From: Okapia johnstoni
Taxonomy: Eukaryota; Chordata; Mammalia; Artiodactyla; Giraffidae
DNA length: 64,000 nucleotides
NCBI GenBank assembly: GCA_024291935.2
Contig: CM044311.1
Location: 20,731,001 to 20,795,000, forward strand
Reading direction: 5' to 3'
Position numbers and translations under genes: made by a program. Positions within the stretch are counted from its first letter, which is position 1. Each line of letters starts with the position of its first letter. The notes under the pieces were generated by a model. It saw only the letters and a program-made list of their open reading frames with translations. It made no database searches and was not told the origin of the DNA. Shown one piece after another: positions 44,405 to 56,444 of this stretch.

Positions 44405-47400
44405 TTCCAGCTTACCATTATATGCAGTAAACTATTAGAATACAAAGCTAAAATTTGCTGTTATTTGGAAATATCATGAAGGGATAAATTATGATTTTAG
44501 AGGAATTAGATTCATGCAAAATGCTTTTAGTTGAATATGATTTTAAGGTTTAATTCTCTTTTACTTTTTGATGTAGCATTTGATTATATGTTAATAGAAA
44601 CTTTGTAGATTTTATTCTTGCCTTGCTGAACTAGTATTAGCTTGAAATTTTAATTAAATTTCTTATTACTGCTATATAAATTATGTATTATATTACATTT
44701 AAATGTATCTTAGTTCCATAAATATACAATACCAATATCTGGAGAAATAATTATTTAATAAATATTTTCTCACACCAAACATACTCTCACTTATATTATT
44801 TTCATTTAAATTCATAAACAGTTAAGAATAATACAGTATTCTTTTTGATATTAAGTAAAACCCCAAAAAAAGTAATTGATGATGTAAGCATAGATATATA
44901 TTTGTTTATACTCTACTGACTTCATTTTAATGTAGTTTATTTTAGTAACCTTCATTATATAAAAATAATTCTCAAAATACTATCATTAATGTCTTCATTG
45001 GAATAAGCTCATATAGCATAAATATCTAGAAATATATCTTTCTCTGTGATTTTCCTATAAATTTTTAAAATAATAGTATAAGTTGATTAATTTTGAAATG
45101 TGTTACAGTTAAGATAAAACATTTTATATGGGATACTGGCTTCCCTAGTACAACTAAAATAATAAAAACATTCTCTTAATTTTTAAACTTGGTACCAACT
45201 ATCCTGTTTTAAACTTCGTGCTGCTCTTTGTGAGATGAATTATTATTGGTGTCTTTTCTTTAAATAGTAGTTAATATTTAATAGAAACCATGCTGTTAGA
45301 ATTATATATATAGATAACATGCACTAACACGGGGATGTTTACTGATACTAACACCATTCTACTTACAGTTATGACTTGTTAGCCTCCCAGGAAAATGCAG
45401 TGAAAAATGCATGGAAATTTGAAGTGAGACCTGAGAGTCATCAGACTACAAAATATTTAGAATAGCTATGAACATCAGTCACCAAAAACTCTGCTGACTT
45501 AGCCCATATCTGTTTATTTTTGCTTCAGCCCAGACACATCCCTGAAAGGTGAAAAAAATTCAGAGGCTGTGTTACATGTGTTGCATCAAATAGTCATTAG
45601 TCTTGGCCCGCATACGTTGGCAGCAACTATGACATTTCTTACCTACTCTTCCCTTTTTCCTCTCTTTGTTGGAGTGATATTTAAGATGCTAATGCCAGCC
45701 GAAGGCATCATCAGTAGCTGTGATGCTACTGGAAATTTTATTCATGCCAGTATCACTGATGGTTTAACTATTAGTAAGACCTGTACTGAAGCCATCTCTC
45801 CTAAAGCCTTAAAAATGTGACAAATGTCTGATTCTACCGAAGTCTGGTCCACCACCACAATACTTGACAACTGTGCCCTAAATTTCACTGTAGTTTTTGT
45901 TGAACCACTCTTTTAAGTTTTTCTTCTTATTCATTAAATGCAATCCTATCAGTCTAGGTTACAGGAATGAATCTACTCAGAGCAAAAACTAAAGGGAAAA
46001 AGAGTAATAGACACAATTAAAAAATAAGTCTCTTCTGCCAGGCAATTACATTATCCTTGATGAAAATATTAGCACCCATCTTGTTTTCTCTTGAAATAAA
46101 TTGTTTCCAAGATGATCCTTTTCCTAAGTGAACTAGATGAAGGGCCCAGATGAATAAACACAGTTTATATTTTAGACGTGTCTACACATGCTTAGACCTC
46201 AGAGTAGTCAAGTATGGGTCAAACAGCTATATGCAATTATAGTGAATCTAGTTTTGTTAAACCTCTATAAAAATGCTTTTCTCTCATTGGTTTCTGAATG
46301 TGTAAATATATATTTGTTAGTTTATTTGTTTTTTGGTGGGAGAGAGGACTCTAGTTTCCTGTATGCCTGTGTTATCAAGCAGCTGCACATTTTTTCTCAG
46401 CTGCAAGCAGGAAGGACTTCTACATGACAAGCATCACAAGTGAATACTTAGTACAGAAAATAAATGTGAAAACCACAAATCTTCAAAGCTCCAACTAATT
46501 CAGTAGGAATCTAAGTCTGAAGAAGAGACAATTGCTTTCAATCATCCAAAGAAATTATCTCTTTAGAAATTCAATTCGGCTGAAGAAAGCAAAACAAAAT
46601 AAAACAAAACAAACAAACAAAAAAACCACTCTATTTTATGGACAAATAAAACAAATTTGCATCCTATCAAAACTACATTTTGGGATCAAGTCCACTCATA
46701 TGGGAATAATCTGTTGTTGGCAGTGTTTAAACGATACCTATAAAATCCAGAGTTGCTATGGACAACATAAGGTTACCCCTCACGTAAATTGATATTCCAG
46801 TAGGCTTTACACTAAGGTCAAGGTTAAACCAGAAATTATATAACATTCAAGTGCAGACTTATAGCACTTTGTTGGCATAGATTTGTAAAAAAATGCTGCA
46901 GTGATCATGAATGAGTTGCCAGAGAGCATGCAAATAGAATAAGCTGTGTCTTACAGGACCAGTGTAACACTTAGCTCTCAGTTTCTAAATATCTTTCTTC
47001 AATAAACAGAACTAGCACTTCTTAAAAAGTACTTCTTTTCATGCCTTAGGAAGGGACACTACAAGATGAACATTAAACATCCTATGATGTCAGAAAATAA
47101 GATAGTGCTCAAAAATTTGGGGATACTAGAGGAATCAAAGAGCCAACCCAAAAGAGCTCCCAGTGGCCAAAACTGGGGACATTAGGGCCCCAAATTGAAT
47201 AGCAATAGGATTTTGTTTTACTCGCACAATGAAATAAAGGAAGCTCTTCCTTAAAAAAAGGATTCCAACTAATTAATGGAGAAGGAATGAGGGAAAATTA
47301 GAATCACCATTAGACAAGGTCACTTTTCAGAAAGAACCAACTTGAAATTTTATATACAGCAAAGATTAATGAGCAGTGCAGAGAGTTACTGTCAAAAGTT

Positions 47401-47438
47401 TCAGAGGTCTTTGCAAATCCTGTACTGAGGGAAGGTAT

Positions 47439-47440
<2 letters not shown>
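44405..47440. other. 3-kb stretch without a recognised gene or repeat
   Basis: AT-rich. The 83-residue frame at 45569-45820 lies in a slightly more complex patch (45450-45960) but shows no domain. An A-rich simple tract occurs at 46588-46626. I see no splice-flanked exon. Confidence 0.45.

Positions 47441-47490
<50 letters not shown>
47441..47490. repeat. Perfect (CA)25 microsatellite
   Basis: Fifty bases of uninterrupted CA, a length that is usually polymorphic in mammals. Confidence 0.97.
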
Positions 47491-47497
<7 letters not shown>

Positions 47498-47807
47498 TAA
47501 CTGATCTGGTCTTTGGGAGATGCTGGACAGGGCCCATGACTTGAGAGAAAAAATTAAAAATGAAGGGTATCTTACCTTTCTCTAATAGTTTGGGAAAGGT
47601 AGAAATTTCCTTTGATAATGAAAGTCAGAAAACATTTGGTGCCTTAACCTACTAGGAAAGAAAAGTAAAAGATACAAACGAGAGATCCACCTAAGCACTG
47701 GCATTATTGATTAGAAAAAAAAAATAGAGCTTAAATTAATTCTCTCCTTGAAGCAGTCAGATGAAATTTCTGATATCCTTTTTAACATGAAGCTGTAAAT
47801 AATGCTT

Positions 47808-48015
47808 GGCTTCCCAGGTGGCTTAGTGGTAAAGAATCCCCTTGTAAAGCAGGAGACATGGGTTCAATTCCTGTGTAGGGAAGATCCCCTGGAGGAGACA
47901 ATGGCAACCCACTCCAGTATTCTGGCCTGGGAAATCGCATGCACAGAGGAACCTGGCAGGCTACAGTCCATGGAGTCACAAAGACTCAGAAATGATTGAG
48001 TGATTAAACAACAAT
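47808..48015 (+). mobile_element. Bov-tA SINE
   Basis: Plus-strand Bov-tA with head GGCTTCCCAGGTGGCTTAG, B box GGTTCAATTCC and tail GTGATTAAACAACAAT. The TSD is AAATAATGCTT (47797-47807) and AAATGATGCTT (48016-48026), one mismatch. Confidence 0.93.
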
Positions 48016-48248
48016 AAATGATGCTTAGGTCTGTTCCCTAAACTGTTAGGAATTTGAGGGTTCTGTTTTAAGTAAGTTTGTGTATCAGAGACAGTTAAAA
48101 ACCTAGCTCTTCATATTATTTGTGAGTTATTGTATAATAATATATTTGCTTTTTAAAGGTAGGAATATTAGACACAACAGTTAGGAGCTTAGAATATCTA
48201 TACTCATCCAGAAAAAAGAAACATTGCCACTTAACTGTAGTTCTCTTA

Positions 48249-48310
48249 ACCTGGCGGGCTACAGTTCATGGGGTCGCAAGGAGTCAGACACTACTTAGCA
48301 GTTAAACAGT
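48249..48310 (+). mobile_element. BOV-A/Bov-tA tail fragment
   Basis: CCTGGCGGGCTACAGTTCAT to CACTACTTAGCAGTTAAAC is the 3' part of a BovB-related SINE. Confidence 0.8.
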
Positions 48311-50034
48311 TCTTATCATGGTTAAATCTCTTACCTCTTTCAACAGGATTTGTGCATGAAGACATATGGAAAGATAAACAAATGGATGGCTTGGGAAAAC
48401 ATAATTTTATTTGCAAGAATTACTTAAATATGTCACGGGACAATGTATTTGCTGTAGAAAATTAGGCAACTTTACTCAATGAGCAAAATAGATGAAATGG
48501 GTTAATTTTGCCTGGAAGTCACATGCTTTCTTGTGATAATGAATAATGTCTATTTAATTAATAGTCCCTAGTGGTATTATACATATATTTTTTCTTACAG
48601 TGGAAATACAAATTAAATTTTAATTCATATCACATGGGGTGTTTGGCAATTGTGAATAAATATTTCACTTAACCTTTATTGAAAATGAAGCAAAACAGAC
48701 TTTTATTTTTCCCCATAAAGTTTAGTCCACACGTGGGAGTCATGGAGAAACTGCCTGTGTTTATATACAATTTTAAAAGCTTTGAACTATATTTTTGTGA
48801 TCTGGGTGTTTTGTAACTAACCCTCCATTTATAGATATTAGATTTCATTCATTCTAGGTCATCAGCTCATTAACTTCCAACTTAATCCTTATGTAAACTC
48901 TGATTTCATAACTTTAAATGCATTTCTGACCTAGCACTGGTGTAGATTTCTTGCCAGATTAATTCCTGGATGAGGAGACAAAAGGCATATGATTTCTGAC
49001 GATTACCCTCTAGCAAAGATTTAAAGCTTCTGCTTAACTATAATCACTGTCATGTAGTAGAAATGACAATTTAGGAATGTAGACATATGGGATCGTTAAT
49101 AAAGTTGACCCTTCCTTCTAGCAAGGGTAATGATAGTTTCTTGTACAAACAGTTAGACTTGGCAACGTGATTAGAAAACAAGCTTAGTAAAAATATCCCT
49201 GGATAATTTGGCTGAAGTGCCAAATGTCCATAGGGATTTGCTAATTGAATTGTTACAGGCATGGTTGAGCAAGTTAACCACTGTGGTTTCATGTGTTCAG
49301 GGTTTCACTGTGTCTCATTATGTCACCCAAGACTGATTGTCAGAAGAGGTGGGAGTGTGTCACAGTTCAAAGCAGCTTGTATCCCTGGAGGTGGGTTCAA
49401 TGTTGTTGTAGTGATAATTAGAATTTACAAGCAAGGAATTTACTAAGTTCTTGTTTTAGTGAATACATTTTATGATAGGGAACGAAGGATCCTACCATTG
49501 ATTTCTCTTATTATTTGATTATTTTCCAAGCCGATACAATTAATTTATCATAAACAATATATAATATTGTGGGTCTATGTTTGTAAAGCAAGCCCAAAAC
49601 CTGAGGACATTATATTATTGAATAATGTTCTTGATAAAATATAGATTACTTTTAGCTAAATGTGAACGTTTACTTACTGTTGAAGCATTACTTAGACAGA
49701 GACAGACTCCTATACAACCACAGCAAACTTTTTGGAAAGACAAGAGAAATTAGCCAAAATAACATTTTTCAGATGATAAACTGTTTTCATGATACCTTGC
49801 CTTCTTTACAATTCATCTAGAATTGAGTTCTAATCTACTATGTTTAGTCTTCTTGTAATAATCATCTATTTTTACTCATTTTGATGTTAAAATTATACTT
49901 CTCTGATTTTAACAGTGTCTTGAGTTGAATGTATATGTACGTGTGTGTATACATACAAGAGTGGAGGATTAATTTGCTGTTTAGTTAGGATTCTTTGTTG
50001 TTTTACTATAGCTTTAGAGTCATTTTCCCTCTTT
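48311..50034. other. AT-rich stretch, nothing recognised
   Basis: Only a short TG/TA tract near 49929-49957. The small frames show no domain. Confidence 0.45.
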
Positions 50035-50066
50035 CGGACACGACTGAGCGACTGAACTGAACTGAA
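50035..50066 (+). mobile_element. Very short BovB 3'-terminal stub
   Basis: About 32 bases identical to the BovB 3' end (CGGACACGACTGAGCGACTG, then AACTGAACTGAAC) with no upstream BovB sequence. It is an extremely 5'-truncated insertion or a captured fragment. No TSD was identified. Confidence 0.85.
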
Positions 50067-50922
50067 CACATCAAATAGCGATGCCTTTGATTCCTCCACA
50101 AAACATAATTTATCCAAAAAGAGTGATTAAGTAAGATTTCAATTAAACTTTGCTTATTATGTTTTCATACGATGCAATAATGAAGTAGAAATTTTGTTAT
50201 GTGGGAATTTTCTTTATTGTTATTAAAATCAGAGTATGTTTTCCCATTGTATCATCAGGTATATTCCTAAATGGATATTAGAAGATGTAGGAGAGTTTGG
50301 AGGAGAAGAAAGAAAAGTGACATTAATCTGTAGCAAATGCTGTTGAGGTTCTGCCTGCATTTTTTTGTTGCTCACTGTTCCAGTGAAAAGTTAAAATATG
50401 AATAAAAACATTAGCTAACAGATATGTTGGAAAGATTGAATAAAGCCAAAGTACCTCCTTTCCAAAAAAAAAAAAAAACCAAAAACGTGGCTTGTCCAAC
50501 CAGAACATCGTTGCACTGTTCTTGGTGTTACTGCTCTTCGCTAAATTGAAAATAAGAATGATGAGGCCCTTCCTTCCACACTCACACCCCAACGCTCACT
50601 GGAAAGAACTTGCATGAACAGTGAGTGATTTGTCATCTAATCATTTAAATAATAAATTGCAGTTTACCAATGAGCTTTTCAGAAACTGCATATTCTGAGA
50701 ATACCAAAAATAATCATAAAGCTACTTTCAAGGCTTTTTATGAAAATAATCTTAGAGTGGACAAAATCTTCAGCTTATTCTGTTTTTCCTTTGCAACCTG
50801 AAAACCACTAAATAGAGCAATAAAGTATGTTGAGATGCAGCATGAGTGTCAGTGATTAATGGAAAAGATGAATCGTGAATTTACAGACTGATATTTTGTA
50901 TGCTTTCCATATTGGGCTTGGT
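50067..50922. other. Unassigned sequence
   Basis: An A-run at 50464-50478; nothing else recognised. Confidence 0.45.
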
Positions 50923-50933
50923 CATTGCTGTGA

Positions 50934-51199
50934 CTGCTGCTGCTGCTAACTCGCTTCAGTTGTGTCCGACTCTGTGCGACCCGGTAGGCGGCAGCCCACC
51001 AGGCTTCCCCGTCCCTGAGATTCTCCAGGCAAGAAGACTGGAGTGGGTTGTCATTTCCTTCTCCAATGCTTGAAAGTGAAAGTGAAGTCGGTCAGTCGTG
51101 TCTGACTTAGCGATCCCATGGATCTCAGCCTACCAGTCTCCTCCATCCATGGGATTTTCCAGGCAAGAGTACTGGAGTGGGGTGCCATTGCCTTCGCTG
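50934..51199 (-). mobile_element. BOV-A2 dimeric SINE
   Basis: Two minus-strand BOV-A units with (CTG)n start and GAAAGTGAAAGTGAAG linker. The perfect 11-bp TSD CATTGCTGTGA is at 50923-50933 and 51200-51210. Confidence 0.95.
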
Positions 51200-51240
51200 C
51201 ATTGCTGTGAAAATCACAGTAAATTTTGCTCCTGTGAAAT

Positions 51241-51714
51241 TGTTAGGGAAAGCACACTGACTGAAACTGCCCACCCTGGCCAGGCACCATAGTAACCATT
51301 TGCACGAGTTGTTTTATAACAGGAGGTTTTGGTAAGGAACATGGAACTAATAAGCCACCACCAATCAGAAGAGTTTGGGAAAGGTCAAAAGGGAGACATC
51401 ACATGTCTGACCACCTCCTAGAATCCTTCTCGCTGGCATCCATCTTGGCTGAACAAGGTGTGCACCACCAGGAAGGACTCTGAGTCAGAATGATTGGCTA
51501 AAGACAACCTAGAGACTAATCCCATCACCATAAAACCTGAGACTGTGAGCCACTTGGAAGAGCAGTTCTCCTTGGTTCCCTTACCTTGCCCGGGTGCCCT
51601 TTCCAATAAAATCCCTTGCTTTGTCAGCGCATATGTCTCCTTGTACAATTCATTTCTGAGTTTTAGATAAGAGCCCACTTTCAGGCCCTGGAAGGGGTCC
51701 CCTTTCCTGAAACA
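51241..51714 (+). mobile_element. Solo LTR of a ruminant ERV (BTLTR1-like)
   Basis: 474 bases bounded by TG (TGTTAGGGAAAGC) and CA (CTTTCCTGAAACA). A TATA-like CATAAAACCTGAGA lies at about 51528 and AATAAA at 51605-51610. It is strongly similar to the minus-strand LTR at 21785-22266. AAAT occurs on both sides (51237-51240 and 51715-51718), a possible short TSD. The minus frame at 51418-51678 is LTR sequence. There is no adjacent viral gene. Confidence 0.87.
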
Positions 51715-51718
51715 AAAT

Positions 51719-52147
51719 CACTTTTAAGGATTATCATTCTGCATTCTAGAAGCAGCTTTCCCTTTCTATAATCACAATCCCTTTGCATGTATGTAGAAGT
51801 ATATGTGCTACATAGCTAGATAGTAACATCTTCTGACATAACAGCAGAGAAATCACAGGGATATGACAAAATCTAATAATATTCTTAATGAGAAACTTCT
51901 CAGACATATCTTAAATTTCTGAAGTTTACGTATTTCCTGATTTATTTTACTTAGAGAACAAACTTACTGTTCAAACTCTCCTTCTGAGTGTCCAGATTTA
52001 CTGAAGATTCTAAAGGAAAACAAAAATGGAATTTGCGAGCTCTCTATTATACTTAGGTACTTTGTGATTGCTATAGTGATCATGTCTATCTGTAGAGTTT
52101 GTCCAAAGCTTCTAAGTCAGAAACAAAGGCACTATAATATTTGAAGA
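51719..52147. other. Unassigned spacer
   Basis: No element recognised. Confidence 0.45.
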
Positions 52148-52364
52148 CTGTTTCATCTGGTGGCTCAGATGGTATAGAATCTGCCGGCAAGGCAGGAGAC
52201 CCGGGTTCGATCCTTGGGTCAGAAATATTCCCTGGAGAAGGGAATGGCAACCCATTCCAGTATTCTTGCCTGGAGAATCTCATGGAAAGAGGAGCCTCGT
52301 GGCATACAGTCCATGGGCTCGCGAGGAGTTGGACACGATCAAGTGACTAACACTTTCACTTTCA
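52148..52364 (+). mobile_element. Bov-tA SINE
   Basis: Full plus-strand Bov-tA, head CTGGTGGCTCAGATGG, B-box GGGTTCGATCC, tail CTAACACTTTCACTTTC, followed by a T-run at 52371-52388. No TSD was recognised. Confidence 0.93.
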
Positions 52365-52949
52365 GGACAAAGTTTTTTTTTTTTTTTTGGTGTTTTGCTC
52401 TTAGTCTAATAGCTTCTAGGAAAGTGAGGAATATATTTATGAAGTTGAAAGGTCAGTTAAGACCTTGAATTCCATAACTAAAATAATTCTTATCATTTGA
52501 ATGAGCAAGCAGAGTCAGAAATTCCTTTTACCTCTGTGTCTTTCTTTTTCCCTCTGTTAACTGTTTGCCCTCTTTCTGTATCTTTCTGTGTATCTTTATC
52601 TTTCTCAATCATTTTATTCAGTACTTCATTAAATCACTTTCAATTTGAATCAGAAATATAAAAGTACACATTTCAGTAAAACAAAGCATAGAAGACATAA
52701 ATGTATATTTATACCAAAGTATTCTACATGGAAGGTGATGCTATAACCAGTAATTGCTAGTTGCTTGGTTTTAACGTTTAATTTTTTCATATTAGCAAAA
52801 ATGACACAGTTAATCTTTCCTTATAAATGAAATTGTGACTTTTTCTATAACTTTCTGGGATGATATTTTTGAACAAAAATTACATACTACAAAAATCAAA
52901 GTTTACAGTTTTTTTTTCAAATGAAAAGCTCTACTCTATCATGAAGATT
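52365..52949. other. Unassigned spacer
   Basis: T-run, then AT-rich sequence without a recognised element. Confidence 0.45.
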
Positions 52950-53096
52950 GCCTCGAGAAGGAAATAGTAACCCATTCCAGTATTTTTGCCTGGGAAATCC
53001 CATGGACAGAGGAGCCTAGCAGGCTACAGTCCATGGGGTCACAGAAAAGTCGGATATGACTTAGCAAGTCAGACATGACTTAGCGACTAAACAACA
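52950..53096 (+). mobile_element. Bov-tA SINE, headless, with internal duplication
   Basis: BovB-like body of Bov-tA from TGCCTCGAGAAGGAAATAG to GCGACTAAACAACAAG. GTCGGATATGACTTAGCAA is followed at once by GTCAGACATGACTTAGCGA, a tandem duplication of about 19 bases near the 3' end. Confidence 0.88.
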
Positions 53097-53878
53097 AGAC
53101 TTTGATTTAATAAGCAATATATACTTTTCTGTATCATACTTATACATATTAAAATAGAAATAAGTCTGATATCTGCTCATAAACATGCATCTTGAGTTAT
53201 TTATATGAATAACATTATCTGTATAATCAAATCACAGGGCAGAAAACTAACAATAGATCTGATTAGACTAGATATAAGAAAGCACAAAATAATCACCATT
53301 GTTTATTGTTTTTGTTTTCACAAACTTTCTGATTTTGCTTTCTATCTCTACACAAATAGAGTTGTAGATATGTCTGTATTGTTCAGTTATTATATGACAA
53401 GGAAAAACATATTGTTTGAAAAACTGTTTGACACAAGATATTATCATATGCATTTTATTTTGATGAAAGAATGTTCACATTTTTTCATTAGAATCAAAAC
53501 TGATTTTTTTTTTCCATCAGTGGCTTTATATATCTTTCCTGTGAGCCAGTGAACTCAGTGAACAACACTGTGATACACCACACTAATGGTTTAGATATAC
53601 ACAGGAAAAAAGCAAAAAAAAAACATAAAGAAACAAATGAACAAAAAAAAACCTCTCAACTTGTTAATTTTCTGCTTTAATTTTTATCAGCTGAAACATT
53701 TTTATGAGTCCTTTTTGAACTTGTTTCATATTAGAAAATTGGAGAACTTAGCACTCTTTCTGTTTTCTTCCTTCCTCTCTTTCTTTCTCTCTCTCTTTTT
53801 TTTTTTTTTTATCTTTCTCTATCTATTCATTCACTTTAGCAATTTACCTATGATAGAAAAGTAGAGTCAACTTGATCT
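53097..53878. other. Unassigned spacer
   Basis: AT-rich. A pyrimidine- and T-rich tract lies at about 53760-53812. The 115-residue frame at 53205-53552 shows no domain. Confidence 0.4.
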
Positions 53879-53885
53879 TCAAGAA

Positions 53886-55541
53886 TGCCTCTTGATCCCT
53901 CTGCCATGCTTCAGAGCACAAGCATGTCTGTGAGGAGAGTTTCTACACAGGGCTGCTGTTCCAGTTTTTACATCAGGTGCCCTGGATTTTGTAGCTGCCA
54001 GTCAGGAGATACCTTTGGATCACTTGGCTATGATGGCCAGGGGTACATGCAATCCTGGGCCCTTTGGAAATATAACAACCAGAGACACAATTCTTGGCAG
54101 TCCACCACCCACAGAGCACTATACAGACATGAGACTGAAATGCATCCACAGCCTTTCTGAGAAAGAGGCCTACCCATCTGTCCTACAGCTTTAGCCTTAA
54201 GGGAAGGCTCAGGCTTGGCACCCATCTAGAGGCTAAGTTCCTAGGGAATATAGGACAGGGCATGCTGTATTGCACTCTTCCTCTGCCTCACTACAGCTCA
54301 CTGGTATGTTCCATCTAGAGCCCTAATTTCTCTGAGTGACACCCAGGAGACACCTCAAGATGACTTGGCTCTGGAGGCCACTGGGGCTTACATTTGTGGT
54401 ACCCCAAGGCCATATATATATATTTCTACTATTTAAAAGCTGTTCTCAAGAGTGTGGCTTCCAATCAACCTGAATCTAGAAACTGACTGTGACCTTCCCT
54501 TTTGGGACACTGAATGGGACACTTAACACATCTTCCACTACTTGGAGTTATAAAAAATAATGTAGGCTGTTTGGACAACTACAAAGATTTGAGAGACAAC
54601 AAAGAAGAAAGGCAAGGTTGAATGATAAGGCTTATCTCCTACAGAAAGCCAACTCTTCAAGACTAGAGAGGTGGCTGTTTAATCTAATGCATAGAAACCA
54701 AAACATATGGTCAAGAAAAATAAACATTAGAATATGTTCCAAAAGAAGAACAAGATAAATTCTCAGGAAAAAATCTTAAGTAAAGAAAAAAAAATCTAAC
54801 CAAGTAATTTACTTGATAAAGAGTTAATAGTAATTGTCTTAAATATGCTCACCAAACTTGGGAAAGAATGGATGAACACAGTGAGAACTTCAGCAAAAAT
54901 ATAGAAAAATAAGTCAGTACCAACCAGAAGTCACAGAACTGGAGAATACAATAACTGAACTGAAAAATATTTACTAGTGGCATTCAACAGCAGCCTAGAT
55001 GAAGCAAAGAAAGAATCAGTAATCTCAAATACATGGCAGAGATTAATACTCATCCAATCAGAGAAACAGAAAGAAAGAAAAATGAAAAAGTGATGCTGCT
55101 TAAGAAATAAAAAGAACAACACTAAGCAGACTAACATTCTCTTTATAGACATCTCAGAAGGAGAAGAGAGAGACAAATTGGCAGAAAACATATTTGAAGA
55201 AATAATGGTTGAAATGTTCCCAAACCTGAAGAAAGGGCTAGACATACAGATCCAGGAAGCCCAGAGAGCTCTAACTGAGAAGAACTCAAAGGGGCCTACA
55301 CCAAAACACGTTATAATTAAAACACCAAAAGTTAAAAACAAGAGAAACTTAAATGAAGCAAAAGAAAAACAATTTATTGCATGCATGGAACTCCAATAAG
55401 ACTATCAGACGATTTTTCAGTAGAAACTTTGCAGTTTTACAATATATACAAATATCAAATTGTTACATTGTGTACTTGAAACTAATATAATGTTGTATAT
55501 TGATTAAACCTCAATAAAAATATTGTTAAAAATATAGTGCC
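53886..55541 (+). mobile_element. L1 with 5' UTR and ORF1 joined to the 3' end, ORF2 missing
   Basis: Starts in L1 5' UTR sequence (TGATCCCTCTGCCATGCTTC; GGCTTGGCACCCATCTAGAGG near 54214), proceeds into ORF1 from about 54840, and at about 55430, after ACTTTGCAG, passes directly into L1 3'-end sequence (GTACTTGAAACTAATATAATG, then CAATAAAAATATTG). About 4-5 kb containing the ORF1 end and all of ORF2 is absent. TCAAGAA at 53879-53885 and 55542-55548 is a candidate 7-bp TSD, suggesting insertion as a unit. Element names and domain order are from knowledge of ruminant L1. Confidence 0.82.
54840..55430 (+). pseudogene. L1 ORF1 remnant
   Basis: Plus-strand coding relic of L1 ORF1p, the RNA-binding chaperone. 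The part up to about 55100 corresponds to the coiled coil, and frame 55178-55399 ('NIFEEIMVEMFPNLKKGLDI', 'KGPTPKHVIIKTPKVKNK') to the RRM region. Stops and indels interrupt the frame and the C-terminal domain is lost at the junction. The large minus frame at 54931-55386 is its antisense shadow. Confidence 0.82.
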
Positions 55542-55548
55542 TCAAGAA

Positions 55549-56444
55549 AGAGAGGTATGTATGAGAAAGAGGTAACCATCCCATTACAAAACTTTAGGAG
55601 CCACTGGGAAGACATGAGGGCTTTACTACTACCATTCTTCTTCAAGTTCTGTTTTTATAGTTGGAGTTCAAAAGACAGAACTTCATTATACAGAAGATCA
55701 GTAACAGAGTTAATCAAATTTCCTTGTGAGCAAGTAAAAAGAAACTCCAAGCAGAGACTGTGTAAGCATTCTTTGGAAAACATCTCACATAAAGAAGTGT
55801 ACATGCTTATGTGAATAAGCATGTGTGTGTTTGTATGTGTATGTGCATGTGTACATCTGCACCTGTATATGTGTGCTCTGTGGATACATTTATGTAATTA
55901 CAAGAGGTGAATACAGAAATATCAATAACAAAATGCTTGAAAAAGGAGCTTGCAACCAATATCCAATAACCCTGTAATGAAATCTCTGCTCTTCTCTTGC
56001 TTTCCAAATAGATGGAGTGTGGGGGTGGGGGGGGACATTAATAGCTCCTGAATAGTAGATATGCTAGCTAAGCCCTAAGAAACACCCAAGTAGGCACTTC
56101 CTTTGTGAGATACAGCTATGCTACTGTGTGTCATTCCAGTACCAGATCACCATCTTTTTAGTCAATCAAAAAATCTCAAAGTAATTGGTCACAGTTCCCA
56201 ATGGTTTTCAGCAACTAAGTACATATAATTTATGACTTTATTCTGTTTTATATATATTTATATGTATATATATATATATAAATAAAGATAATGTTTCAAA
56301 TAAATATAAATATAATTTTTACTATTGGCTGATGCCTAGCAAGATTGGAAATGAAATATTGTGCTATAACATGATTTAGATTTTGAAAAAATCAGTATTA
56401 TAACAAGATTTACCAAATAGATATCATAGTAATATATTCCTCCT
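55549..56444. other. Spacer with TG and TA simple repeats
   Basis: TG-rich tract at 55808-55875 and a TA-rich tract at 56250-56290. The 85-residue frame at 55557-55814 shows no recognised domain. Confidence 0.5.

Noticed and set aside
45569..45820. 83-residue plus-strand frame in a more complex patch
   Set aside because: No recognisable domain, no splice sites or codon-bias signal I could defend; length is compatible with chance.
53205..53552. 115-residue plus-strand frame
   Set aside because: AT-rich, phenylalanine- and tyrosine-rich translation without a domain; looks like chance in AT-rich DNA.
54931..55386. 151-residue minus-strand frame
   Set aside because: It is antisense to the L1 ORF1 remnant, which explains its length and composition.
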